DNA from: Pseudomonadota bacterium
GTDB taxonomy: Bacteria; Pseudomonadota; Gammaproteobacteria; Pseudomonadales; Oceanobacteraceae
Length of the DNA: 64,000 nucleotides
Direction of reading: 5' to 3'
Assembly: GCA_030145845.1 (NCBI GenBank)
Contig: JAIXHJ010000002.1
Span: forward strand, 310,001-374,000
Below the pieces are notes generated by a model. That model was not told where the DNA came from. It made no database searches and was given only the letters and a program-made list of their open reading frames with translations. The translations under genes and the position numbers were made by a program. Shown piece by piece: positions 25,815 through 35,037 of this stretch (positions are counted from its first letter, which is position 1; each line of letters begins with the position of its first letter).

Positions 25815-26252
25815 GAGTACACCTCCAGAATTGTTGATATCGCTGGTCGTCCATGAGGCGTTTGTCGTTATGTCGAGCGTTGTTCTCTCATCTGTTGCTT
25901 ATTTGAGCATTAACTGTACCAACCCTGTGGAAATGCAGAGGCAGATACAAATTGTTGCAGTGACAGGCAGAAAGCAGGGTTTTTCCCGTGTTTTTCCGCA
26001 GCTCATGGCGTTTTTTATTCCGTTTTTTATGTCTGTTGACGGGAACGCTGATCTGGCTGAAATAATGTCGGTTTATAGCCATATTTATTGTGTGTGAATT
26101 GTCTGCAATGGCCCCGGCTTTGCTGGTGACCGGGTAATGGAACAGCACTGATATTGATCATTGTCATTATCCGGTGCCCATATCTGTGCGCGGAGAACAG
26201 AATAAAACCAGCACAGTAATTGTGCTGGTTTTTACCTCTGTTGCCGTCCGGA
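25815..26252. other. intergenic region, AraC gene to first formamidase
   Basis: 438 bp, AT-richer than its neighbours, with no credible gene. It should contain the promoter of the AraC-type regulator (right of 25814) and ends with the terminator of the formamidase gene at 26204-26234. No operator repeats were recognised. Confidence 0.4.
26204..26234 (-). terminator. Rho-independent terminator of first formamidase gene
   Basis: AAAACCAGCACA-GTAAT-TGTGCTGGTTTT inverted repeat with T-rich flanks in both directions. It lies 18 bp downstream of the minus-strand stop codon. Confidence 0.85.
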
Positions 26253-27614
26253 TCAGTGATCCGGAAACATGGATTTGCTGATGACGGCATGGATACCCCA
26301 GTTGCCATCAACAACCTGAGTAATGCCGAAGTCCACGCCGATGGACATCAGCGAAATGGCTTCGTCTTCACTCAGATTTCTGGTGGTCATCAGGAACTCG
26401 CGGGTTTTACGGTAGGCATCGCGCATGGCGAGGTCCATGGTTGCTTTGCGGAATACTTCCATCTGTGCTCCCTCCCCGAGATCAGCCAGGTAGTTAGGGA
26501 AGCTGAAGCCATGGATGACCCATTCATCTTTGGTTTCCAGTAACGGATAGGCCAGTTTTTCCAGTTTACTGTCCTGCAGATCAGCGGCTTTATGCAGAAT
26601 AAACTGGAACTGACCGGTCAGTGAACATTCGATGGCGCTGCCGCTCAGCTCTGAATCACCCTGTGAAGCATGAGGGTCGCCGACAGAGAACAGTGCACCG
26701 TCAACAGATACCGGGAAGAACATGGTGCCGCCTTTACTGATACGCCAGTTATCGAGGTTACCGCCGTTGTAGCTTGGCGGAATACTGGACACATAATCCT
26801 CTTCTTTGGGGGCTACACCGATGGTGCCGAAGTGCGGGCGGACAGGAATCCGGATGTCTTTGAGCACATCAAAGTTTTTTTCGATGGTGTTGTGATCCAC
26901 GACCACGCCGGGGTAGTCAATGGTCGGATGAACCACACCATCAGGGTCAGTCTGCGGTGTCCACCTGAAGTTATAAACTGCCTGTGCCCAATTACGTTGT
27001 TCGAAGGCATCCAGCTCATAAATCGTGACAACTTCACGCTGTTCATCACCGATATAATCCCTGTATTGAAAGCCCCAGGTCGCAGCTGCATTGGAGCCGA
27101 ACGCCTTGCCGGCGAACTCCGGGTTAAAGCATGGACGTTGCTGAACATCCAGGATCCGTACTTCAAGAACATCACCAGGTTGTGCACCATTGATATAGAC
27201 GGGGCCGGTACAGATATGTGCGCCCAAACCCCCTCCGCTGCCATTGGCACTGTCGGTGCTGCCTGCCCCACGGCGGTCAACGTTTTTCTGCTCACTGGTC
27301 CAGTGAAAAATACTTTCTGCCCCCGGATCACCTTTGATCATGCGCTCATAGTCGTCGCCGCTGTGGTGGGTCATGGTTTCGATGGTAGCGAAGTCACCGG
27401 AGTTGATATGGATCAGCGGTTCCTGTTTGTAAGAGAAAAACCCCCAATGAACCGTATCTGCATGGGCGGGGATGTAATAGTGCTGACTTTCGCGGAAATT
27501 GTTCTTTATCAGTGCTTCAATATCGCGGTTTTTAACTGCTTTCTGCAGGGATTCTTTATTGATGTGAGTAAATACTTTTACTTTATCAGAAGAAGAGTGA
27601 TTGCTGTCTTTCAT
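26253..27614 (-). CDS. formamidase/acetamidase, FmdA/AmdA family (paralogue A)
   Basis: A 453-residue cytosolic amidohydrolase of the FmdA/AmdA family, which splits formamide or acetamide to ammonia and the acid. Family hallmarks are HYYIPAHADTVHWGFF, the metal- and substrate-site region DYERMIKGDPGAESIFHWT, GPVYINGAQPGDVLEVRIL, RPHFGTIGVAPKE and GDPHASQGDSELSG. It is closely similar along its whole length to the next gene upstream on the same strand, so the pair arose by duplication. It lacks the Cys/His-rich N-terminal extension of paralogue B. The 287-bp gap from paralogue B suggests separate or internal promoters. Confidence 0.9.
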   Translation of the reverse strand: MKDSNHSSSDKVKVFTHINKESLQKAVKNRDIEALIKNNFRESQHYYIPAHADTVHWGFFSYKQEPLIHINSGDFATIETMTHHSGDDYERMIKGDPGAESIFHWTSEQKNVDRRGAGSTDSANGSGGGLGAHICTGPVYINGAQPGDVLEVRILDVQQRPCFNPEFAGKAFGSNAAATWGFQYRDYIGDEQREVVTIYELDAFEQRNWAQAVYNFRWTPQTDPDGVVHPTIDYPGVVVDHNTIEKNFDVLKDIRIPVRPHFGTIGVAPKEEDYVSSIPPSYNGGNLDNWRISKGGTMFFPVSVDGALFSVGDPHASQGDSELSGSAIECSLTGQFQFILHKAADLQDSKLEKLAYPLLETKDEWVIHGFSFPNYLADLGEGAQMEVFRKATMDLAMRDAYRKTREFLMTTRNLSEDEAISLMSIGVDFGITQVVDGNWGIHAVISKSMFPDH

Positions 27615-27901
27615 ACAGGCACCTCGGATTTCATGTGATTTAAAATGATTTCCAGGGCCTGCCCAACGCTGCAGCTGAGCCGGTCAATATTTTCAGAGGC
27701 GGAAACTGAGTCTGAGCAGAACCCATTGAGGGCAGAGGTCAGCTACTCCTGACTTTTCCTTCCTCTGATGAGGATTGTCAGTCAGCAGAAAATGTTATTC
27801 TATAACACAGCTGAATGAATTATTGATGTTTTTCAGATGGTCCGGTCACGGCCCGGGAACTGGCAGGAAGGCGTGGCCGGCATGACTGCCGGCCGGGTAT
27901 A

Positions 27902-29311
27902 TCAGGCCGGAAACATGGCCTTTTTAATAATGGCATGAATACCCCAGTTGCCATCGACAACCTGAGTAATGCCGAAGTCCACGCCGATGGACATCAGCGA
28001 AATGGCTTCGTCTTCATTCAGACCTTTGGTGGTCATCAGGAATTCGCGGGTTTTACGGTAAGCATCGCGCATGGCCAGATCGACCGACGATTTCTGGAAT
28101 ACTTCAGCCTGGGCATTGGCACCCAGGTCAGCCAGATAATTCGGATAGCTGAAACCGTGCACCACCCATTCATCTTTGGTTTCCAGCAGCGGTGACTGCA
28201 GTTTTTCCAGTTTGGTCTGCGGCAGGTCTTTGGCTTTATGCAGAATAAACTGGAACTGACCGGTCAGTGAACATTCGATGGCGGTACCACAGAGTTCGGA
28301 GTCGCCCTGCGACGCATGCGGGTCACCGACAGAGAACAGTGCACCATCGACAGACACCGGGAAGAACATGGTCGCGCCTTTACCGATACGCCAGTTGTCG
28401 ATATTACCGCCGTTATAATTCGGCGGGATGCTGCTGACGTATTCATCTTCTTTCGGTGCCACACCAATGGTGCCGAAATGCGGCCGGACCGGTACTCGGA
28501 TACCTTTCAGGACATCGAAATTTTTCTGCACTGTGTTGTGGTCAACCACCACGCCCGGGTAATCAATGGTCGGGTGAACCACACCGAACGGATCGGTCTG
28601 TGGTGTCCATTTGAAGTTATAAACCGCTTCGGCCCAGTTACGTTGTTCGAAGGCATCCAGTTCATAAATGGTCACCACTTCACGCGGTACACCGCTGAGG
28701 TAATCGTTGTACTGGAAACCCCAGTTGGCGGCGGCGTTGGAACCGAAGGCCTTACCGGCAAATTCCGGGTTAAAGCTCGGGCGCTGGGCAACATCAAGAA
28801 TCCGCACTTCCAGTACGTCACCGGGTTCGGCGCCTTCGATGTACACCGGGCCGGTGCAGATGTGTGCACCCAGACCACCACCATTGCCGATCGGGCTGTC
28901 GGCAGGGCCGGCACCACGACGGTCGACATTTTTCTGCTCTTTGGTCCAGTGGAAAACACTTTCCGCACCCGGATCGCCCTTGATCATACGTTCGTAGTCA
29001 TCACCACTGTGGTGAGTCAGGGTTTCAATGGTGGCGAAATCACCGGATTTAACGGTCAGCAGTGGTTTCTGTTTATAACTGAAAAAGCCCCAGTGCACGG
29101 TGTCGGCGTGAGCAGGAATGTAATAGTGTTTGCTTTCTTCGAAGTTATTCTGGATCAGGCTTCTGATATCACGGCTGTTGGCAGCAGCTTTCAGTGACCC
29201 CTTACCGATGTAAGAAAAAACTTTTTCCTTACCGGCAGCGAATTCCCCTTTTTCGCTTTCGCCAATGTGACTGTGATGGTTGCAGCCTGCTGAGCACACG
29301 TGATCAGTCAT
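27902..29311 (-). CDS. formamidase/acetamidase, FmdA/AmdA family (paralogue B)
   Basis: A 469-residue paralogue of the downstream gene, with all the same motifs (HYYIPAHADTVHWGFF, GDPGAESVFHWT, GDPHASQGDSELCG). It differs by an N-terminal extension MTDHVCSAGCNHHSHIGE that contains C-x3-C and three histidines, a possible metal-binding tail. Such enzymes release ammonia from formamide or short amides in the cytosol. Two near-identical formamidases beside aromatic-ring oxygenases suggest that formamide or a related amide is a pathway intermediate or a nitrogen source, which is inference. The nearby SBF-type transporter gene is on the same strand 143 bp upstream. Confidence 0.9.
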   Translation of the reverse strand: MTDHVCSAGCNHHSHIGESEKGEFAAGKEKVFSYIGKGSLKAAANSRDIRSLIQNNFEESKHYYIPAHADTVHWGFFSYKQKPLLTVKSGDFATIETLTHHSGDDYERMIKGDPGAESVFHWTKEQKNVDRRGAGPADSPIGNGGGLGAHICTGPVYIEGAEPGDVLEVRILDVAQRPSFNPEFAGKAFGSNAAANWGFQYNDYLSGVPREVVTIYELDAFEQRNWAEAVYNFKWTPQTDPFGVVHPTIDYPGVVVDHNTVQKNFDVLKGIRVPVRPHFGTIGVAPKEDEYVSSIPPNYNGGNIDNWRIGKGATMFFPVSVDGALFSVGDPHASQGDSELCGTAIECSLTGQFQFILHKAKDLPQTKLEKLQSPLLETKDEWVVHGFSYPNYLADLGANAQAEVFQKSSVDLAMRDAYRKTREFLMTTKGLNEDEAISLMSIGVDFGITQVVDGNWGIHAIIKKAMFPA

Positions 29312-29453
29312 ATGAATACCTCTGAAAAATATCCGGTGTTGGTTGTCTGCCTTTCCGTCCGCTCTGTGGCAGCCGGAAAGGCTCTGCGCGTTATCTCATT
29401 ATTCAGCGCTGCTCATGGCAGTTCTTTAATAAAAGCGCACAACTCTTTGCCTC

Positions 29454-30446
29454 TCAGCTCTGTGCTGCCAGTTGCGTTTCGCGCGGCATGGCGGCGTAAC
29501 GCTGGGCAAGGACGGTACAGACCATCAGCTGGATCTGGTGGAACAGCATCAGTGGCAGGATCAGGGTACCCATGCTGGCGCTGCCGGCGAACAGCACCTG
29601 CGCCATTGGCACACCGGTGGCGAGGCTCTTTTTCGAGGCGGCAAAGACGATGGTGATGCGGTCTTCCAGCGGAAAGCCAAAGGCTTTGGCAACCACATTG
29701 GTGAGCAGCAGCACGATGCCCAGCAACAGCAGGCAGGCGACAATCAGACCGGCGATATCCAGCAGCGGCAGACGGGTCCACAGGCCTTCGGTTACGGCAT
29801 GACTGAAGGCACCGTAGACGACCAGCAGGATGGACGACTGATCAACATTTTTCAGCCAGGCTTTATTGCGTGTCACCCAGGCACCGATCCAGATGCGGGC
29901 GATCTGGCCGGCAATAAATGGCAGCAGCAGTTTCACGACAATGCCGGAAATGGCGTCGGCGGGATCAATGCTCTGCGCCTGGCCGCCGATCAGCAGCATG
30001 ACGATAAACGGCGTGAGAAAAATACCGATCAGGCTGGAGGTTGCTGCGCTGCACACCGCCGCCGGAATATTACCGCCGGCCATGGAGGTCAGGGCAATGG
30101 CAGACTGTACCGTGGCTGGCAGGGCACACAGGTACAGAATGCCGATATACAGTTCGTTGCCGACCATGGGTACCAGCAGGGGTTTCAGTGCCAGCCCCAG
30201 CAGCGGGAAGACGACAAAAGTAACACTGAAAATCAGCAGGTGCAGACGCCAGTGGATTAAGCCGGCAAACACTTCTTTGGTGGACAGCTTGGCACCGTGC
30301 AGGAAAAACAGCAGACCAATTGCCAGGTCTGTCACGCCGGAAAAGACGACCGCGGCCTGACCATGAACCGGCAGCAGACTGGCCAGAACAACGGCGCCAA
30401 GCATCATCAGGATGAGTTTATCGGGAATAAAGCTTTTTAATTTCAT
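29454..30446 (-). CDS. bile acid:sodium symporter-like transporter (YfeH type)
   Basis: A 330-residue inner-membrane protein with about ten hydrophobic segments, of the SBF-like/YfeH (DUF4137) group within the bile acid:sodium symporter superfamily. Recognisable stretches are LAIGLLFFLHGAKLS near residue 40, CALPATVQSAIALTSMAGGN near 130 and FAASKKSLATGVPMAQVLF near 270. The substrate in bacteria is generally unknown. It is divergent from an AraC-type gene 95 bp away, a common arrangement for a transporter and its regulator, so the pair may be functionally separate from the formamidases. Confidence 0.88.
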   Translation of the reverse strand: MKLKSFIPDKLILMMLGAVVLASLLPVHGQAAVVFSGVTDLAIGLLFFLHGAKLSTKEVFAGLIHWRLHLLIFSVTFVVFPLLGLALKPLLVPMVGNELYIGILYLCALPATVQSAIALTSMAGGNIPAAVCSAATSSLIGIFLTPFIVMLLIGGQAQSIDPADAISGIVVKLLLPFIAGQIARIWIGAWVTRNKAWLKNVDQSSILLVVYGAFSHAVTEGLWTRLPLLDIAGLIVACLLLLGIVLLLTNVVAKAFGFPLEDRITIVFAASKKSLATGVPMAQVLFAGSASMGTLILPLMLFHQIQLMVCTVLAQRYAAMPRETQLAAQS

Positions 30447-30541
30447 CGGTTACTACTCTTGCGGTCGGTTAAATCGGCTTGCAGCCATTTAACTGCCGAG
30501 TTTAATCTGCACATAAATTCGGACTAACGCGATTAATAACC

Positions 30542-31345
30542 ATGATGTCGAGAAACGGACAGAGCGAAACGGTGTTCCGTGCCGTACCTGAGATGCCGTC
30601 GCTGCCGCGGCGGGTATTTGCCCGGGCTGAGTCACTGCGCCAGCCGGCCATTACCCGCTGGCACGATCATCCCTGGATTCAGTTGTCCTATGCCATCCGT
30701 GGCGTACTGGAAGTACAGACAGAGAGCGGCCGCTATCTGGCACCACCGCAGCGGGCCATTCTGATTCCGGCCGGCCTGCAGCATTGTGTGACCAGCGGGG
30801 CTGAAACCGAAATGCGCAGCCTGTATATCCGCAGTGAAGAAATTCCGGCGTTGCAGGATGACTGCCAGATTCTCGAAATTCAGCCACTGACACGCGAGCT
30901 GATCCGCAGCTTCAGCACCTATGCCGTGGATTATGACGAAGCGGGTGAGGAAGGGCGGCTGGTGAGTGTACTGATTGATCAGCTGCTGGCTGCGCCGCAT
31001 ACCGATCTGCATCTGCCATGGCCGGCGGATGAACGGCTGCAGAAAATCTGCCGTGAACTGTATGAGCACCCGGATAACAGCATGACGCTGGGAGAGGTGG
31101 CGGCGCAGATCGGGCTGTCAGAAAAAACCGTGACACGGCTGTTCCAGAAAGAAACGTCGCTGAGTTTCCGCGCCTGGCGCCAGCGGCTGCGGCTGCTGAG
31201 TTCATTGCCGATGCTGGAGCGTGGTGAGCGGGTAACGGATATCGCGCTGGCCTGCGGTTACGATTCCACTTCGGCTTTTATTTACGCTTTCCGCTCTCAT
31301 TTCGGTGTCACACCGGGCAGTTTTTCACCTTCTGCCGCGGGCTGA
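30542..31345 (+). CDS. AraC-family regulator with cupin domain (NimR-like)
   Basis: A 267-residue regulator: N-terminal cupin-like sensor domain (RWHDHPWIQLSYAIRGVLEVQTESGRYLAPPQRAILIPAG with ligand-type HDH) and a C-terminal double helix-turn-helix, ending CGYDSTSAFIYAFRSHFGVTPGSF. The architecture is that of NimR/YqhC-like regulators, which usually control an adjacent transporter gene. The divergent SBF-type gene is therefore its likely target. A start at ATG 30542 or at the following ATG 30545 is possible. Confidence 0.9.
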   Translation: MMSRNGQSETVFRAVPEMPSLPRRVFARAESLRQPAITRWHDHPWIQLSYAIRGVLEVQTESGRYLAPPQRAILIPAGLQHCVTSGAETEMRSLYIRSEEIPALQDDCQILEIQPLTRELIRSFSTYAVDYDEAGEEGRLVSVLIDQLLAAPHTDLHLPWPADERLQKICRELYEHPDNSMTLGEVAAQIGLSEKTVTRLFQKETSLSFRAWRQRLRLLSSLPMLERGERVTDIALACGYDSTSAFIYAFRSHFGVTPGSFSPSAAG

Positions 31346-31350
31346 ATCTC

Positions 31351-32268
31351 TCAGCTGTGTGCCACCTGCGCTTTGTGCCGGCGGCATTCGGAACTGACGG
31401 TGTGGCGGATCACCTCGGCCAGATACTGCACGTGCGGTGCCGCTGAGCTGCCGTCGCGCAGGGCGATATACACATCCACCAGACGCTCGCCGCCGCGTTC
31501 CAGCGGCAACGGCAGCAGCAGCCCTTCATCCAGCTCGCGCTGAATTTTGACCTGCGGGTACCAGGCGAAACCCAGGCCGGAGGTGGTGCAGTGAATGGAG
31601 GTACTCATGGTGGAAACCGTCCAGCGTTTCTGCGCATCCAGCCAGCCGGCATCCAGCTGCTGTGTGCCCGAATCGCGGATCACGATCTGCCGCTCACAGC
31701 GCAGATCGTCGTAGGTCAGCGTGCGCCCCAGCAGATGCAGCGGGTGCTGCGGATGTGCCACCGCCAGCAGTTTGACCGGCATCAGGAATTCACCGATAAA
31801 GCGCGCCGACTCGTTGGCAATAATGGCCAGTTCGGCTTTGCCTTTACGCAGTGCTTCGTCGGTGCCACTGAGTGCGGTTTCATGCAATTCGACGCGGATG
31901 TAAGGGTATTTTTCTGAGAAGGCAAACAGCGCCCGGGTGAGGATCTCTTCCGGAAACAGCACTTCCATCGCCAGCTGAATACGCGATTCGCTGCCGGCCT
32001 GATAATTGCGCGCAATGTCTTCGGTAAAACGGGCTTTTTCCAGCAGCAGACGCGCCTGATTGTAGAGCGCCTGACCAGCGGTGGTGAGCACGGCTTTGCG
32101 GCCTTCGATGCGGAAGATGGCCACGCCCAGACGTTCTTCCATTTTCGACATCGAATAACTGACGGCTGACTGACTTTTGTTCATCCGTTCGGCGGCTCGG
32201 GCATAACCGCCGGCTTCCACCACGGCGACCAGCGTCTGCCATTGCTCGAGGGTAATTTTCATAGGCAA
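31351..32268 (-). CDS. LysR-family transcriptional regulator
   Basis: A 305-residue LysR-type regulator: N-terminal winged helix-turn-helix (LEQWQTLVAVVEAGGYARAAERMNKSQSAVSYSMSKMEERLG) and a C-terminal periplasmic-binding-protein-like effector domain. The start may be ATG 32262 (MKITLEQW) rather than 32268. It is divergent from azoR across 147 bp, and LysR regulators generally act on the divergent neighbour, so control of azoR, perhaps in response to quinones or electrophiles, is likely. It is convergent with and almost touches the AraC gene (6 bp). Confidence 0.92.
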   Translation of the reverse strand: MPMKITLEQWQTLVAVVEAGGYARAAERMNKSQSAVSYSMSKMEERLGVAIFRIEGRKAVLTTAGQALYNQARLLLEKARFTEDIARNYQAGSESRIQLAMEVLFPEEILTRALFAFSEKYPYIRVELHETALSGTDEALRKGKAELAIIANESARFIGEFLMPVKLLAVAHPQHPLHLLGRTLTYDDLRCERQIVIRDSGTQQLDAGWLDAQKRWTVSTMSTSIHCTTSGLGFAWYPQVKIQRELDEGLLLPLPLERGGERLVDVYIALRDGSSAAPHVQYLAEVIRHTVSSECRRHKAQVAHS

Positions 32269-32415
32269 TCAATCAACTGAGCAGGTCATTTGCGCCTGAG
32301 TATAGCGTTCGTATGAATTTTTTAGATAGATATGTTCGGTTTTTTTCTATTTTTCGGGCGCGTTTTTCTCTGCAGAATGGCAGCCTGAAATCGTTACCTT
32401 CAAGCGGAGATACAA

Positions 32416-33012
32416 ATGGCAACTCTTCTGTATGTGAAAAGCAGCATCTTTGGTGACCACGGTCAGTCAAGCCAGCTGTCGGAAAAATTTATTGCGGCCT
32501 GGAAAGCGAAAAATCCGGCTGGTGAAGTGGTCGTACGTGACCTGAGCGTTGATGTTCCTCCGTATCTGGACGGTGCCCGTGTTGGCGCTCTGTTCACGCC
32601 GGAAGATCAGCAGACCGCTGAACAGAAAGAAGTAGTTGCCTACTCGGATGCTCTGATTCAGGAAATCAAAGACGCGGATGAAATCCTGTTCACTGCACCG
32701 CTGTACAACTTCGCGCTGCCGGCACAGACCAAGTCTTACCTCGACTACCTGTGCCGTGCCGGTGTGACGTTCAAATACACTGAAACCGGTGCCGTTGGCC
32801 TGCTGGAAAGCAAGCCGGTTTACATCATCACTACCCGTGGTGGTATTTATAAAGGCACCGATGCGGATACTCAGACTCCGTTCCTGAAAACCATCTTCGG
32901 CTTTATCGGCCTGTCTGATGTCACCATGATTCATGCTGAAGGCCTGAACATGGGTGATGAAGCCAAAGACAGCGCTCTGGCAGCCGCAGCGGAAGAAATC
33001 GCTGCACTGTAA
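32416..33012 (+). CDS. azoR: FMN-dependent NADH:quinone reductase / azoreductase
   Basis: A 198-residue flavodoxin-fold enzyme of the AzoR family. It begins MATLLYVKSSIFGDHGQSSQLSEKF with the FMN phosphate-binding segment, followed by the FMN-contacting motif APLYNFALPAQTKSYLDYLCRAGVTFKYTE and TTRGGIYKG. The enzymes reduce quinones and azo compounds by two electrons using NAD(P)H. A good AAGCGGAG ribosome-binding site precedes ATG 32416. The divergent LysR gene is the probable regulator. A GC-rich hairpin without a T run (GCGGAG...CTCCGC, 33023-33050) follows the stop. Confidence 0.94.
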   Translation: MATLLYVKSSIFGDHGQSSQLSEKFIAAWKAKNPAGEVVVRDLSVDVPPYLDGARVGALFTPEDQQTAEQKEVVAYSDALIQEIKDADEILFTAPLYNFALPAQTKSYLDYLCRAGVTFKYTETGAVGLLESKPVYIITTRGGIYKGTDADTQTPFLKTIFGFIGLSDVTMIHAEGLNMGDEAKDSALAAAAEEIAAL

Positions 33013-33311
33013 GCCGCTCTGAGCGGAGCCGGGCATGGTCCGGACTCCGCCTCCTCTGTGTCTGCAGCTATATGCTTTGTCAGTAATGTCCTGTTGCTGA
33101 CGGCGGGTTCACCTTCCCGGCAGCAGACACTTTTCCTCCTGACGTCGTTTTTCTTTCCTGCTGAATCAGTGACTTGCCTGTCATCAGCCACCGTTCTGCC
33201 CCAGTTGCGATTGTCGCCTAATGCCAGCTTTGTAATGTCCGCCAGCGGCGGCTGACTTTGCGGTGCCCGGCTGCGCCGTAGACTGGTGGCAACCATGACG
33301 GAGGATATGCG

Positions 33312-34637
33312 ATGAAAGACCTGACCGGCCTCGACACCACGGTACACAGTGCCGATGCCCTGAGTGCATTTAACGAAGCGGTGAATCAGCTCATTCTGTT
33401 TCAGGACCCGATGGACGCCGCGCAGCGGGCGCTGGAAACCGAGCCGGACTTTGTGATGGGGCAGGTGTTTTATGGCTATGTGCATCTGTGGTCAACGGAT
33501 AAGGATGACCTGGCTGCGGCGCGCACGGCACTTGCGGCCTGCAGCGCCGCGGCAGCGCGGGCGAATGCCCGTGAGCGGCTGCATATCCGGGCGCTGGAAT
33601 ATTGGGCCGGCGGTGATCTGTGGTCGGCTTCGCAGCTGCTGGACGCATTGCTGTATGAGTATCCGACCGATGTACTGGCACTGATGACGGGCCATCAGCT
33701 GGATTTTTTTCTCGGTGATGCCATGAACCTGCGTGGCCGGGTGGCCCGGGCGCTGCCATTCTGGGACCGGCAGCACCCGCTCTGGGGCTGTCTGCTGGGG
33801 ATGTACAGTTTTGGCCTGGAAGAAGCCGGTGAATACCGTCGGGCAGAAGAGGCTGCACTGGCTGCCGTGGAAGCCAATGAGCTGGATATCTGGGGCATTC
33901 ATGCGCTGGCTCATACACTGGAGATGCTGGGCGAATACGACCGCGGCAGCGCTTTTATGGCGCGCAGTGAACCCCAGTGGGCGGTCAATAATATGATGAT
34001 TACCCACAACGCCATTCACTACGATCTGTTTATGCTTGAACAGCACCGGCTGGATGACATCGTGCGTCATTACGACCGTGATGTGCACCCGGCGGGGGCG
34101 CCGCCACTGCCCATGGCACTGGTGGATGCGTCATCGGTGCTGTGGCGGCTGTATCTGGAAAATGTGGATACCGGCAGTCGTTTCCGCCAGCTGGCGGCTA
34201 ACTGGGATCACAAAAAAGATCAGCAGTTTTATGTCTTCAACGACGCCCACGCCATCATGGCTTATGCCGGTGCCGGCGATCACCGGGCTGCTGCTGAGGT
34301 GCTGGACGGGCTGCGCCGTTATGTCGCCGGCGGTGATACGCAGGAAACCAATTACCGTATGACCGCCGAAGTGGGGCTGCCGGTGTGTGAAGCAGTGAAC
34401 GATTTTGCCCTTGGCCAATATGGCAGTGCGGTGCAGCGCCTGCTGCCGCTGCGTTACCGTTTCCACCATTTCGGCGGCAGCCATGTGCAGCGCGATGTGC
34501 TGGAACGGACACTGCTGGAAGCGGCGCTGCGTGATGGCAATAAAGCGCTCGCCGCCAGCCTGGTGGCGGAACGAATCGGCAGCCGCCCGCACAGCACGTA
34601 TAACCACATCAAGCAGGAAGCCGTACTGGCCCTGTAA
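33312..34637 (+). CDS. tetratricopeptide-repeat protein, TTC38-like
   Basis: A 441-residue soluble protein built of helical hairpins. Stretches such as LEEAGEYRRAEEAALAAVEANELDIWGIHALAHTLEMLGEYDRGSAFM and MMITHNAIHYDLFMLEQHRLDDIVRHYDR match the TTC38 family found in bacteria and animals, whose biochemical role is not settled. There is no signal peptide or membrane segment. It stands alone, with about 300 bp upstream from azoR and 400 bp downstream to argS. ATG 33312 is preceded by GGAGGATATGCG. Confidence 0.85.
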   Translation: MKDLTGLDTTVHSADALSAFNEAVNQLILFQDPMDAAQRALETEPDFVMGQVFYGYVHLWSTDKDDLAAARTALAACSAAAARANARERLHIRALEYWAGGDLWSASQLLDALLYEYPTDVLALMTGHQLDFFLGDAMNLRGRVARALPFWDRQHPLWGCLLGMYSFGLEEAGEYRRAEEAALAAVEANELDIWGIHALAHTLEMLGEYDRGSAFMARSEPQWAVNNMMITHNAIHYDLFMLEQHRLDDIVRHYDRDVHPAGAPPLPMALVDASSVLWRLYLENVDTGSRFRQLAANWDHKKDQQFYVFNDAHAIMAYAGAGDHRAAAEVLDGLRRYVAGGDTQETNYRMTAEVGLPVCEAVNDFALGQYGSAVQRLLPLRYRFHHFGGSHVQRDVLERTLLEAALRDGNKALAASLVAERIGSRPHSTYNHIKQEAVLAL

Positions 34638-35037
34638 AACCCCGGGGTTATCCGCAGATTCTGTGGATAACTTTCTGAATAAGTTTGGGGCAAATGCCCA
34701 CAGGCGGCATCAGACGGGCAGGCCTGTCAGAACGGTGAAATTTTAAACGTTTCTGACCAATGCCCGCGGGGCCATATATCCCCTGTGCTTTCAAGCATTT
34801 TTTATAAGAAAGATCAGTAGGATAGCAGCACTGTCTGTGGTAATGGCTGAACTGAGCGATGGTGTGAAAATCTGTGGATAAGTTTGTGGGTTAACCTTGA
34901 GCAAGATGGGGAAACCCGCCTGCAGCCGGCAACGGACCGGCATTGGCGGCTTTGCTTCACGCGCGGGGCCATTTTTGCGATAATCGCCGCCTTTTCCGAA
35001 TTCATCTGATCTGACCACCAGGCCGAACCGATTCCCT
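34638..35037. other. intergenic region with DnaA-box-like motifs, upstream of argS
   Basis: 400 bp with no credible gene. It carries TTATCCACA-type sites on the complement of 34662-34670 and 34873-34881, plus TTATCCGCA at 34648-34656. The segments after the two perfect sites resemble those upstream of ilvD (5219-5500). The argS promoter should lie at the right end, but no clear hexamers were identified. Confidence 0.5.

Noticed and set aside
27875..27894. GGCCGGCA/TGCCGGCC hairpin as terminator of the second formamidase gene
   Set aside because: The stem is strong but no T run follows on the minus strand, so it was not called as an intrinsic terminator.
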